Shown here one piece after another: positions 13,313 through 21,738 of a DNA stretch of 23,607 nucleotides. The translations under genes and the position numbers were made by a program. The DNA is from Candidatus Omnitrophota bacterium. GTDB lineage: Bacteria > Omnitrophota > Gorgyraeia > JABMRG01. Below the pieces are notes generated by a model. That model did no database searches and was not told where the DNA came from. It saw only the letters and a program-made list of their open reading frames with translations. The DNA lies in the NCBI GenBank assembly GCA_013202935.1, contig JABMRG010000154.1, forward strand, positions 1 through 23,607. The letters are read 5' to 3'. How positions within the stretch are numbered: position 1 is the stretch's first letter; each line of letters opens with the position of its first letter.

Positions 13313-14581
13313 TTAAATTTTCAGGAGTTTTTCAACTTTCTGCGCTTCTTTTTCACTCTGTGGGCCTATAACAGCAAGCCTTAAGCTCTTATTAGTAAAT
13401 ATTTTGTCCGCAACATCATTTATAGAATCTATAGTAACCTTATCTAACTCCTCAAGAATCTTTTCCTTGGTATGCACCCTGCCTATACTTGAAAGCTGCT
13501 CTCCTAAAAATAGCATATTAGACATAGTGCCTTCTAATAGCATAAGTAAGCCACTTTTGTAGTATTCTCTTGCCATACTAAACTCTCTTTTGGAAATAGG
13601 GTTTTCCTTAATCTTCTTTAGCACCTTCATCATAATTGCTACAGCATCTTTGAGCTTTCTATTGTCGACACCAGCATGGATGTAGAATGACCCTGTATCA
13701 TGATACTGTTTTATAGATGAGCCTATCTCATACGCAAGAGAACGTTTCTCTCTTATCTCGTTAAAGAGCCTGCTCGACATGTTTCCGCCTAAGATAATAT
13801 TCAATAGGGCCAGGCTATAACGTTGCGGATGCTGTCTGCTCAAAGCACGTACACCAAGACACATGTGCGTCTGCTCAGTATTTTTATTGAAAAAGGTACT
13901 ATTTGCGGTACCTTTGGTGCCGATGACTTTCTTAAAGCTCTGGGGACTTTTAGGCTTTTCGCTCCTAAACAAGCCTTCTATTACGTTAACAAAATTGTCA
14001 TGTTCTATATTGCCACAAGCTACAATAATAATATTATTAGGAAGATGGTATGTCTCTTTCTGCCTTATAAAATCTTGCCTCTTCATAGAAGCAATAGTAT
14101 CATAGGTACCTAAAAGTGAGGCCCCTAAAGGGTGACTGGGCCATAGGAGCTCATCCAAGAGGTCATGAACATACTGCATAGGAAGGTCGAGATACATACG
14201 TATCTCTTCAAAGATAACCTTTCTCTCTTTCTCTATCTCATCTTTCCTTAAGCCGGGGTTTAATACCATATCAGAAAGCACATCGCTTGCAAGATTTATA
14301 TGCTCAGAGAGCATCTTCACATAATAGCAGACATACTCCTCAGAGGTAAATGCATTGAATACCCCGCCTTTTTCTTCTATAGCCTGCTTAAGCTGCTGGC
14401 AGGAGCGGATCTTTGTACCCTTAAAGAGCATATGTTCCATAAAATGCGATATACCCTGCCTACTCTTAGCCTCATACCTTCCGCCTGTCTTTATCCATAT
14501 TCCTAGTGCTAGGGAATGCGTGTCAACCATCCTGTTGGTTACAATTTTTAGCCCATTCTTAAGTGTGGTTATCTTATGCAA
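13313..14581 (-). CDS. M16 family zinc metallopeptidase (processing-peptidase-like)
   Basis: 422 residues, the size of single-unit M16B enzymes that dimerise into a clam shell. The inverted zinc motif HFMEH (His46, Glu49, His50) is intact. The third ligand would be Glu125 or Glu126 in KVIFEEIRMYL, about 75 residues later as expected. The C-terminal half carries SSRLFNEIREKRSLAYEIGS, the conserved Arg/Tyr substrate-binding signature, so one chain holds both halves of the active site. There is no signal peptide, so cytoplasmic action on peptides is likely. The start is TTG at 14581, with GGAG 8 nt upstream and only 3 nt after the ruvX stop. The substrate is unknown; the adjacent small basic gene is co-transcribed. 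Confidence 0.93.
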   Translation of the reverse strand: MHKITTLKNGLKIVTNRMVDTHSLALGIWIKTGGRYEAKSRQGISHFMEHMLFKGTKIRSCQQLKQAIEEKGGVFNAFTSEEYVCYYVKMLSEHINLASDVLSDMVLNPGLRKDEIEKERKVIFEEIRMYLDLPMQYVHDLLDELLWPSHPLGASLLGTYDTIASMKRQDFIRQKETYHLPNNIIIVACGNIEHDNFVNVIEGLFRSEKPKSPQSFKKVIGTKGTANSTFFNKNTEQTHMCLGVRALSRQHPQRYSLALLNIILGGNMSSRLFNEIREKRSLAYEIGSSIKQYHDTGSFYIHAGVDNRKLKDAVAIMMKVLKKIKENPISKREFSMAREYYKSGLLMLLEGTMSNMLFLGEQLSSIGRVHTKEKILEELDKVTIDSINDVADKIFTNKSLRLAVIGPQSEKEAQKVEKLLKI

Positions 14582-14584
14582 TTG

Positions 14585-15007
14585 CTAATCTCCTTTTTTC
14601 TTTGAGTCAAGGTAGCCTTGAAGCATAATCTGCGCTGCAAGCTTATCTATTTTTTTCTTCCTTTTGGCTCGGCTCATATCCGCAGAAAGCAAGATCGATT
14701 CTCCCTGCTTTGTAGTAAGCCTCTCATCATATGTAAGAACGGGAATAGATAACTCCTGTTTCAATTTTTCACAAAAATTTATGGCTTTTTCAGCAGAAGG
14801 GCCTTTTGAGCCGTCCATATTAATAGGCAGGCCTACTACTATTTCTTTAGCTTTATACTCCTCTGCCGCTGCCTTTACATTATCAATGCAGTCTTTGATA
14901 GAACCAACTTCTATACCGGAGACCACAGAGCTTATAGTCTCTGTCTCATCGCTTACTGCAATGCCTATGCGCCTTTCGCCAAAATCGATACCTATTACGC
15001 GTCCCAT
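14585..15007 (-). CDS. ruvX: Putative pre-16S rRNA nuclease / Holliday junction resolvase-like YqgF
   Basis: RNase H-fold nuclease of 140 residues, normal for YqgF/RuvX. Seen: the N-terminal GIDFGERRIGIAVSD with the catalytic Asp8 region, VVGLPINMDGSKGPSA in the middle, and TYDERLTTKQGE with a conserved Glu and Arg. The C-terminal LAAQIMLQGYLD is also characteristic. In E. coli the family matures the 5' end of 16S rRNA; the resolvase role is older and less certain. The ATG at 15007 has AAGG 5 nt upstream; the gap to manC is 16 nt. It lies between a sugar nucleotide gene and a peptidase without functional kinship. Confidence 0.94.
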   Translation of the reverse strand: MGRVIGIDFGERRIGIAVSDETETISSVVSGIEVGSIKDCIDNVKAAAEEYKAKEIVVGLPINMDGSKGPSAEKAINFCEKLKQELSIPVLTYDERLTTKQGESILLSADMSRAKRKKKIDKLAAQIMLQGYLDSKKKGD

Positions 15008-15023
15008 GCTACCTTGTCATTTT

Positions 15024-16109
15024 TCATAAATATCTTTTAAGGCCTTTCTTTTCTATCAACTCGACTAGACTTTTTACATCTTCTGCCCTATCTTTAGAGC
15101 AGACAATAGTCGCATCTTTAGTCTGAATAATTACCAATCCATCCAGCCCGCAGGTTGCAATCAAATGGCCTTTCTTACCCATTACAACCGAATGATTGGT
15201 ATCTACTCCAATATGGTCTGCCTTAATTATATTGCCCTTAGAGTCTGCGCAAAGATAATTATCCAGGCTTGCCCAGGAACCTATATCATACCAGGCTATA
15301 TCTGACTTTATGACATACGCTTTCTTGGTTTTCTCCATAATGGCATAATCCATTGAAATATTCTGAAATTTTTTGTAGTAACGGTCTATGTAAGAACGCT
15401 GCTTCTTAGTCAGAAGGCCCTTCTGAATTTTTTGCGTTATTTTATACAAGGAAGGCTTGCACCGTTTAAACTCTTCTAGAAATGTCTTTGCTGTTGCAAT
15501 AAATATGCCGTTATTCCAGAGATACTTTTTTGTCTTCAAGAACTGCTTAGCCTTAGGCAAGGAAGGTTTCTCAGTAAATCTATCGACCTTAAACACATCA
15601 TACTTTGTTTTTGCCATAAGCCTCTTATATAGCTTGCCTTGTTTTATATATCCATATCCTGTTAAGGGCGCTTTTGGCTTTATTCCTATTGTAACGATCG
15701 CACCTTTTAGATGAGCGACTAATGCTGCCAAGTTGAATATTTCCTTCACACTGGTTGAGCCTTTTATGATATGGTCGGCTGGCATCACAAAGAGAAGGCC
15801 ATTTGGGTCCTTCTTATCTATCAGAGCAGCAGCCACGCAGATTGCCGGTGCTGTATTCCTAGAAACCGGCTCAGCGATTATGTTCTTCCTTGGAAATCTA
15901 GGCAGCTCTTTTGATATAGGCCTTACATGCTCTTTATTGGCTACAATAAATATATTGTTAGCTGGAACAAGTTCTTTTGCCCTTGATACAGTACTCTTTA
16001 AAAGCGAGGCCTTGCCATCAAGCTTTAGTAAAAACTTTGGATTCCCTTTTCGTGAAGCGGGCCAGAGCCTCTTTCCTGCGCCGCCTGCAATAATGACCGC
16101 ATATAACAT
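15024..16109 (-). CDS. manC: Mannose-1-phosphate guanylyltransferase
   Basis: Makes GDP-mannose from mannose 1-phosphate and GTP. 361 residues, the short form without the C-terminal phosphomannose isomerase cupin domain. The nucleotidyltransferase signature GGAGKRLWPASR (9-20) and the following NPKFLLKL are typical of ManC rather than glucose-1-phosphate enzymes (WPxSR..PKQF/L). FVMPADHII, LTGYGYI and FTEKPSLPKA (lysine in FxEKP) follow. The N-terminal 250 residues form the Rossmann-like catalytic part and the rest is likely a short beta-helix. It begins 2 nt after the trpA stop and uses a GGAG lying inside the end of trpA. The partner phosphomannomutase is encoded 2.6 kb downstream in the same block. 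Confidence 0.93.
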   Translation of the reverse strand: MLYAVIIAGGAGKRLWPASRKGNPKFLLKLDGKASLLKSTVSRAKELVPANNIFIVANKEHVRPISKELPRFPRKNIIAEPVSRNTAPAICVAAALIDKKDPNGLLFVMPADHIIKGSTSVKEIFNLAALVAHLKGAIVTIGIKPKAPLTGYGYIKQGKLYKRLMAKTKYDVFKVDRFTEKPSLPKAKQFLKTKKYLWNNGIFIATAKTFLEEFKRCKPSLYKITQKIQKGLLTKKQRSYIDRYYKKFQNISMDYAIMEKTKKAYVIKSDIAWYDIGSWASLDNYLCADSKGNIIKADHIGVDTNHSVVMGKKGHLIATCGLDGLVIIQTKDATIVCSKDRAEDVKSLVELIEKKGLKRYL

Positions 16110-16111
16110 AT

Positions 16112-16909
16112 CTACTTTACTCCTTTAGCTAGACTTTTAACAAAAGCTGCTGCCTCTTTTATAGCTCTATTTTTATTCTTAATATTCTTCTCAAGCTTGT
16201 TTATAATAGCACTTCCCACAATAACGCCGTCGCAGAACCTGCTCAACTGCCTCACCTGCTTTGGTGTGGAAACACCAAAACCCACGCATATGGGTTTTTT
16301 GGTAATATGTTTGATCTCCCGTATATGCTCTCTTACATGGCCGGATAGACTTTTTCTTGCGCCAGTAACACCTGTTAATGAGACATAATAGATAAAACCT
16401 GTTGATTTGTTTGCAATGAGCCTTATCCTCTCCTTTGTGCTCGTCGGGGCAGCAAGGAAAATAGTATTAAAATCATAGGCACGCGAAACAAAGACAAGCT
16501 CATCTGCCTCTTCAGGAATAAGGTCTGGCACAATAACACCGTCTGCACCTGAGCCTTTGGCGTCCCTTACAAACTTATTCACTCCATAATCGTATATAAG
16601 GTTATAATATATCATTAAAACAAGCGGCATCTCTGTGTTCTTTCTTAATTCCTTAATAAGTAAAAATATCTTTGGTAGATTTACTCTTTTTTTGAGCGCG
16701 CGCTGTGATGCCCTCTGTATTGTCGGCCCATCTGCCAAAGGATCTGAAAAAGGCACGCCAAGCTCAATAATATCAACGCCAGCTTTATCAAACTCCAAAA
16801 CCAGGCGCTTAGTAGTAGCTAAATCAGGGTCACCCGCACATATATATGCGATAAACGCCTTCTTCTTCTTTGCTTTTATTTCCTTGAATCTTTTTTCTAT
16901 GCGGCTCAT
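16112..16909 (-). CDS. trpA: Tryptophan synthase alpha chain
   Basis: Cleaves indole-3-glycerol phosphate to indole and glyceraldehyde 3-phosphate, passing indole to TrpB through a tunnel. 265 residues. The catalytic Glu49 and Asp60 keep canonical numbering in ELGVPFSDPLADGPTIQ (49-65). AYICAGDPD, the flexible loop with YVSLTGVTGAR, GFGVSTPKQV and DGVIVGSAII are also present. Its ATG overlaps the trpB stop as ATGA, the usual coupling that keeps the subunits at 1:1. It is the last trp gene, and manC follows only 2 nt later. Confidence 0.98.
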   Translation of the reverse strand: MSRIEKRFKEIKAKKKKAFIAYICAGDPDLATTKRLVLEFDKAGVDIIELGVPFSDPLADGPTIQRASQRALKKRVNLPKIFLLIKELRKNTEMPLVLMIYYNLIYDYGVNKFVRDAKGSGADGVIVPDLIPEEADELVFVSRAYDFNTIFLAAPTSTKERIRLIANKSTGFIYYVSLTGVTGARKSLSGHVREHIREIKHITKKPICVGFGVSTPKQVRQLSRFCDGVIVGSAIINKLEKNIKNKNRAIKEAAAFVKSLAKGVK

Positions 16910-18078
16910 ATGATCTCCTTAACAATATCAATATCCTTATCACCCCTGCCTGAAAGACAAACCACAATTACCTGACTCTTTTTTGTCCTTCGAGCAAGTC
17001 TCCTTAAATAGCTAATAGCATGCGCGCTTTCTAATGCGGGGATTATGCCCTCTGTTTCAGAAAGTAGCTTAAAACCTGCTAGGGCTTCTTTATCTGTAAC
17101 GCTTACATATTTTGCGCGCTTGGTATCTTTATAATAAGAGTGCTCAGGCCCTACACCAGGATAATCTAAACCTGCTGATATGGAATGAGCTACTTGCACC
17201 TGTCCATCCTTATCCTGCAAAAGAAAGCTCTTTGAGCCGTGCAGAATACCAACCCTACCTTTAAGCATTGTTGCAGCATGCTTTCCAGATTTTATACTTA
17301 TACCGGCTGCCTCAACACCGATAAACTTAGCTTTTGACTTGAAAAACGGATGGAATAGGCCTATTGAATTTGAACCACCACCTACGCAGGCAACTAAATA
17401 GTCCGGCTCCTTCACCTTAACGGCCTTCAGCTGGGCCTTTGTCTCTTCTCCTATAACAGCTTGAAAATCCCTTACCATAGCTGGATATGGATGCGGCCCT
17501 ACAACAGAACCTATAATATAATGTGTGGTACGCACATTGGTAACCCAGTCACGTATCGCCTCATTTGTTGCATCTTTCAAGGTCTTGCTGCCACTTGAGA
17601 CAGGAAAAACCCTTGCCCCAAGAAGTTTCATTCGAAAAACATTTAAGGACTGACGCTTGATATCCTCTGTGCCCATATACACGTCACACTTAAGGCCAAA
17701 GAGCGCACCCACTGCAGCAGTAGCAACACCATGCTGGCCAGCACCTGTCTCTGCAATAATTCGGGGTTTCTTCATCTTAACAGCTAGCAAGCCCTGGCCC
17801 AAGGTATTGTTAATCTTATGGGCACCTGTATGGCAAAGATCTTCTCTCTTAAGATATATCTTTGCGCCACCTAAGGCCTTGGTTAAGTTTTTCGCAAAGT
17901 ATAGCGAAGTAGGCCTTCCAGCATACTCCCTAAGATAGTAGTCGAGCTCTTTCTTAAAATGCTTATTGCTTTTGGCCTTCTCATATTCATTAGTCAGCTC
18001 TTTCAATGCAGCCATAAGCGTCTCAGGAATATACTTCCCCCCAAAATCTCCAAAATATCCTTTTTTATCCGGTCTCAT
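16906..18078 (-). CDS. trpB: Tryptophan synthase beta chain
   Basis: PLP enzyme joining indole and serine to tryptophan. 390 residues, the TrpB1 type that pairs with TrpA (not the longer TrpB2). The PLP lysine is Lys88 in HTGAHKIN. Glu110 in AETGAGQHG is the catalytic acid, CVGGGSNSIG binds the PLP phosphate, and GLDYPGVGPEHSY is the COMM-adjacent loop. The N-terminus GYFGDFGGKYIPETLM is classic TrpB. The ATG at 18078 has AGGGA 7-8 nt upstream, 19 nt after the M20 peptidase stop, and the 3' end overlaps trpA by 4 nt. Confidence 0.98.
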   Translation of the reverse strand: MRPDKKGYFGDFGGKYIPETLMAALKELTNEYEKAKSNKHFKKELDYYLREYAGRPTSLYFAKNLTKALGGAKIYLKREDLCHTGAHKINNTLGQGLLAVKMKKPRIIAETGAGQHGVATAAVGALFGLKCDVYMGTEDIKRQSLNVFRMKLLGARVFPVSSGSKTLKDATNEAIRDWVTNVRTTHYIIGSVVGPHPYPAMVRDFQAVIGEETKAQLKAVKVKEPDYLVACVGGGSNSIGLFHPFFKSKAKFIGVEAAGISIKSGKHAATMLKGRVGILHGSKSFLLQDKDGQVQVAHSISAGLDYPGVGPEHSYYKDTKRAKYVSVTDKEALAGFKLLSETEGIIPALESAHAISYLRRLARRTKKSQVIVVCLSGRGDKDIDIVKEII

Positions 18079-18097
18079 ATCTTTTCCCTTTCAGTCC

Positions 18098-19315
18098 CTA
18101 AGCAATATTTGCTATCACATCCGCAAACACTTTTGTTGTATCTACTAAACTTTTTATCTTAATATATTCATTATCGCAATGGCAGGTATTCCCACCATCA
18201 ACAGAATAACCTATGCTAGGAACGCCTTTTCTTATTAAAAACCTCATATCAGTAGCACCTGCTAAGAGTGCTGACTTTCCTCTTTTGCCTATGACTTTTT
18301 TGATCGACTTAGAGAATAGATCAACCAATGCGTTCTTTCTGCCGCAAACAGCAGGCCTTTCGCTGCTATCTATATGAACTTTTACTCTTAAATCCTTATC
18401 CTTCTTCTTTAATCTATTGATAACAGAGAGAATCTCTTTCTTGGCATCTGCCATATTTTCTTCAGGAAGAACTCTCCTGTCAACGCTGAAGACGGCCTTA
18501 TCCGGTACTATGTTTGTCTTATTGCCGCCATATAGTTCCCCACCCATTACCATCGTAGGGTGCCGATCGATACTCTTTTTTGTGCTGTATAAGGTCTTTC
18601 GTTTGCTAATCTTCCCCTTAAGCTTAACAAGCTCACTGGCAATCAGGATCATCTTCTCAAATGCGTTTATGCCCTTATGCGGTTCACTGCTATGGCATGA
18701 CTTTCCCAGTACTTCAATCTTAAACCAGATTATCCCTTTATTGCCATATGATGTAAAATTACCGTGATACCCTTCACCTATAGCATAGTCACACTTTACC
18801 TTACCCTTATTTACAAGATATGCAAAACCTGTCTTACCCCCGGTCTCTTCATCAGGCGTAAATGATAACTCAATATTGCATTTAGGAACTATCTCTTTCG
18901 CTTTTAGTGCTTCTATGGCCATAAGGTATGAGGCTATGTTTGCCTTCATATCTTCAGTGCCGCGTCCATATACTCTGTTGTTTTTTATAAGAGGCTTAAA
19001 TGGATCAGTAAGCCAATTGCTTGTAGCAGGCACAACATCATAGTGGCCATTTATATGCAGCGTCTTTTTAGCCCCAGTATCCCACCTTGCAATAAGATTT
19101 ACCCTCTCTTCTCCTTGGCTTACACCATATTTCTTAAGCTCATGTTTAGGCACAATGACGCGTTTAGTCTTAAGCCCTATCCGCCTACAATGCTTCTCAA
19201 GAACACTGACCATCCTTACGTAGTTGTCGCCAGGAGGATTTACTGTTGCAATACTCACAAACTCTTTTAAGAGTCCAACCAGCCTATTCTTATTTGCCTC
19301 TATATATCTCTCCAT
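18098..19315 (-). CDS. M20 family metallopeptidase/deacylase (ArgE/DapE-like) inside the trp operon
   Basis: 405 residues with all dizinc-site motifs of the M20 family: INGHYDVVP (His91, Asp93), GRGTEDMKA (bridging Asp122), TPDEETGG (Glu156 general base, Glu157 ligand), a mid-domain Asp in SVDRRV, and the final His in CHCDNEYI. A dimerisation-domain stretch (about 190-310) includes GKSCHSSEPHKGINAFEKM. Such enzymes hydrolyse N-acyl amino acids or dipeptides: acetylornithine, succinyl-DAP, or carnosine-like substrates. I cannot choose among them. It sits 7 nt after trpF and 19 nt before trpB, so it is made with tryptophan enzymes. A role in releasing an acylated amino acid or in an unrelated pathway is equally open. 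Confidence 0.92.
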   Translation of the reverse strand: MERYIEANKNRLVGLLKEFVSIATVNPPGDNYVRMVSVLEKHCRRIGLKTKRVIVPKHELKKYGVSQGEERVNLIARWDTGAKKTLHINGHYDVVPATSNWLTDPFKPLIKNNRVYGRGTEDMKANIASYLMAIEALKAKEIVPKCNIELSFTPDEETGGKTGFAYLVNKGKVKCDYAIGEGYHGNFTSYGNKGIIWFKIEVLGKSCHSSEPHKGINAFEKMILIASELVKLKGKISKRKTLYSTKKSIDRHPTMVMGGELYGGNKTNIVPDKAVFSVDRRVLPEENMADAKKEILSVINRLKKKDKDLRVKVHIDSSERPAVCGRKNALVDLFSKSIKKVIGKRGKSALLAGATDMRFLIRKGVPSIGYSVDGGNTCHCDNEYIKIKSLVDTTKVFADVIANIA

Positions 19316-19322
19316 AGGGTGC

Positions 19323-19943
19323 CTAAACCGATTTTGCTATTGCTACAAATTTATGGACCAGGTCTATATCTTTTATGCCTGGTGATTTTTCAACACCGCT
19401 AGACACATCAACGCAAAAAGGCCTAGCAGTCCTTATAGCCTCTTCTACATTATCAGGAGTAAGCCCGCCTGATAAAAAAAGAGGCTTATTAAACTCTTTT
19501 GCTTTATTAGCAAGCTCCCAGTCAAATGTATTGCCTGTTCCTCCGTGCTGGCCTTCCTTAAAAGCATCAAGAAGTATAAAATCTATATCCTTATAGCCTG
19601 CAATCTTCTCTAAAGAGGACTCATCCTTTATACGAAAGGCCTTGATAATCTTTTTGTCCGGAAAACTTCCACAGTATTGGGCTGACTCATCCCCATGAAA
19701 CTGCAGGCAATCTATCCTGCCCGCTGTCTTTATTACCTTATCAACTTTTTCGCGTTCTTCATTTACAAAGAGGGCTACCGTCTTTATCCTCTTAGGCAGA
19801 TTAGATATAATCTCTGCCGCAGCCTCAGCATTAACCCTGCGGGGACTATCTGCAAATATAAATCCTAAGAAATCAGCGCCTGCCTCCTGCGCTACAATCG
19901 CATCTTCCGTGTTTGTAATTCCGCAGATCTTAACCTTTACCAT
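19323..19943 (-). CDS. trpF: Phosphoribosylanthranilate isomerase
   Basis: TIM-barrel enzyme converting phosphoribosylanthranilate to CdRP. 206 residues, free-standing rather than fused to TrpC. KVKICGIT with the catalytic Cys7, GADFLGFIFADSPRRV, CLQFHGDES, the catalytic Asp in ILLDAF, GGTGNTFDW, LSGGLTPDNV and DVSSGVEKSPGIKD are all seen. The ATG lies inside the end of trpC (14-nt overlap), so its translation is coupled. The M20 peptidase follows 7 nt after the stop, with only a weak AGG as ribosome-binding site. Confidence 0.97.
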   Translation of the reverse strand: MVKVKICGITNTEDAIVAQEAGADFLGFIFADSPRRVNAEAAAEIISNLPKRIKTVALFVNEEREKVDKVIKTAGRIDCLQFHGDESAQYCGSFPDKKIIKAFRIKDESSLEKIAGYKDIDFILLDAFKEGQHGGTGNTFDWELANKAKEFNKPLFLSGGLTPDNVEEAIRTARPFCVDVSSGVEKSPGIKDIDLVHKFVAIAKSV

Positions 19944-20724
19944 TGGACTTTCCCGTAAACTCTCTAACCTTAGCTCCTATATCATCGGCATCCATAAAAA
20001 CCTCGCCTACCAATACCGCATTTACGCCAAGGCTTTTTAAGAATAGCGTATCTGAGCGTGACCTTATACCACTCTCACTTACAATAACTTTACCTTCAGG
20101 TATAAGCCCTATAAGGTTCTGTGTTGTATCTATGCTCAGTTTAAATGTGCTGAGGTCACGATTATTTATGCCGATGATATCTGATTTTGCAGATATCGCC
20201 TTCTCCAGGTCCTCCTCTGAATGCGCCTCACACAATACAGCTAATCCTAAACTTTTTGCTATAGATGAAAGGTTGGTTATCTCCTCTTTTGAAAGTATAT
20301 CTGCTATCAAGAGTACTGCATCTGCTTCTGCCAATGCTGACTCATAGACCTGGTACTCCTCCAATATAAAATCTTTTCTTAGGATAGGTAAGCTGCATAC
20401 TTCCCTTACTCCTCTTATATACTCAAGTTTTCCTAAGAAATATTTCTCCTCAGTCAAAATTGAGATTGCTGCTGCACCATTAATCTGATACTCCTGGGCT
20501 ATTCTGTTTGGATCAAAGTCTTCCCTTATAACCCCCCTCGTGGGTGATGCCTTTTTGATCTCAGCTATAATATTTATATCATGAGCCTGGTTTATAGCCT
20601 GTTTAAAGTTTCGCTTCTGGATCTTTTTTTCAGAGAGTGCGGATTTAATCTCATCAAGAGATAGCGCATCTTTTGCCTTCTGGATACTCTTTCTCTTTTC
20701 TTCTATAATCTCAGCAAGAATCAT
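19930..20724 (-). CDS. trpC: Indole-3-glycerol phosphate synthase
   Basis: Closes the indole ring from CdRP. 264 residues, monofunctional. Seen: N-terminal ILAEIIEEKRKSI, catalytic Lys in AEIKKASPTRG, DFDPNRIAQEYQINGAAAIS, ILTEEKYFLG, LRKDFI with a catalytic Lys, EAHSEEDLEKA, GINNRDLSTFKL, SESGIRSRSD and VGEVFM near the end. The last motif departs a little from the usual VGESLM. The ATG follows the trpD TAA directly, with no gap, and uses an AGGA inside the end of trpD. Its 3' end overlaps trpF. Confidence 0.97.
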   Translation of the reverse strand: MILAEIIEEKRKSIQKAKDALSLDEIKSALSEKKIQKRNFKQAINQAHDINIIAEIKKASPTRGVIREDFDPNRIAQEYQINGAAAISILTEEKYFLGKLEYIRGVREVCSLPILRKDFILEEYQVYESALAEADAVLLIADILSKEEITNLSSIAKSLGLAVLCEAHSEEDLEKAISAKSDIIGINNRDLSTFKLSIDTTQNLIGLIPEGKVIVSESGIRSRSDTLFLKSLGVNAVLVGEVFMDADDIGAKVREFTGKSNGKG

Positions 20725-21738
20725 TTATTTCCTAAATCCCTTTAATTGTTTAAGCTTTTTAAGCGCAGCACCTGAATCTATCGATTCTTCTGCAAGCCTT
20801 ATGCCTTGTTTTATATTCTTCGCTCTCTCGGCTGCAACAAGCGCATACGCGCTATTTAAAATAAGAACATCCCGCCTTGGCCCTTTCTTACCGCCAAGCA
20901 GAGAGAGTATGATCTTTTTATTCTCTTTTGCATTAGAGCCTCTAATGCTCTTTAGCCCAGCCCTCTTTATGTTGAACTTGTTGGGCGTTATCTTGTATGT
21001 TCTTACCCTCTTATTTCGTAACTCTGAAATCTGCGTAGGGCCTGAGATAGAGACTTCATCTAAACCCTCGAGCCCATGAACAACAAAGGCTCGTTTTATG
21101 CCAAGATTGCCGAGCACCTTAGCCATCAATGCTGTTAAACTCTTATCATATACGCCAATAACCTGGCATGTAGCATTTGCAGGGTTTGATAAAGGCCCCA
21201 ATATATTGAATATGGTCCTTATTCCAATAGCCCTTCTAACAGGCACCGCATACTTCATAGCAGCGTGAAAAATCGGCGCAAACATAAAACCTATACCTAT
21301 TCTTTTTATACACCTCTCAACGTTGCTCGGAGAAAGGTTTATATGAACGCCTAGTGCCTCTAATACGTCTGCTGAGCCGCACCTGCTCGAAGCTGAACGG
21401 TTCCCGTGCTTTGCTACCTTTACTCCAGTGCCTGCCACAACAAACGCAACCGCTGTTGAGATATTAAAGGTATCTTTACCGCTTCCGCCTGTGCCGCATG
21501 TATCAAGCACTGGCTCAGTAGATTTTCGCACATTGATAGTAGCAGCGAACTTACGCATAACCTTTGCAGCAGACGTGATCTCCTGGATGGTTTCACCTTT
21601 CATACGAAGCCCTGTTATAAACGCGCTTATCTGCGAGCTTTCAGCCTTACCACTCATAATTTCAGAGAACGCCGATTCCATTTCATGAGCAGTCAGATCT
21701 TTATTCTTTACAACTTTTCCTATCGCCTCTTTTATCAT
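20725..21738 (-). CDS. trpD: Anthranilate phosphoribosyltransferase
   Basis: Couples anthranilate to PRPP. 337 residues, free-standing and not fused to TrpG. The PRPP-binding DTCGTGGSGKDTFNIST, VAKHGNRSASSRCGSADVLE, FMFAPIFHAAMKYAVPVRR and the double-acid metal motif in GLEGLDEVSISG are all present. The N-terminal helical part (LTAHEMESAFSEIMSG) is normal. The ATG at 21738 overlaps the trpG TGA by 4 nt, with GGGAG 7 nt upstream. Confidence 0.98.
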   Translation of the reverse strand: MIKEAIGKVVKNKDLTAHEMESAFSEIMSGKAESSQISAFITGLRMKGETIQEITSAAKVMRKFAATINVRKSTEPVLDTCGTGGSGKDTFNISTAVAFVVAGTGVKVAKHGNRSASSRCGSADVLEALGVHINLSPSNVERCIKRIGIGFMFAPIFHAAMKYAVPVRRAIGIRTIFNILGPLSNPANATCQVIGVYDKSLTALMAKVLGNLGIKRAFVVHGLEGLDEVSISGPTQISELRNKRVRTYKITPNKFNIKRAGLKSIRGSNAKENKKIILSLLGGKKGPRRDVLILNSAYALVAAERAKNIKQGIRLAEESIDSGAALKKLKQLKGFRK

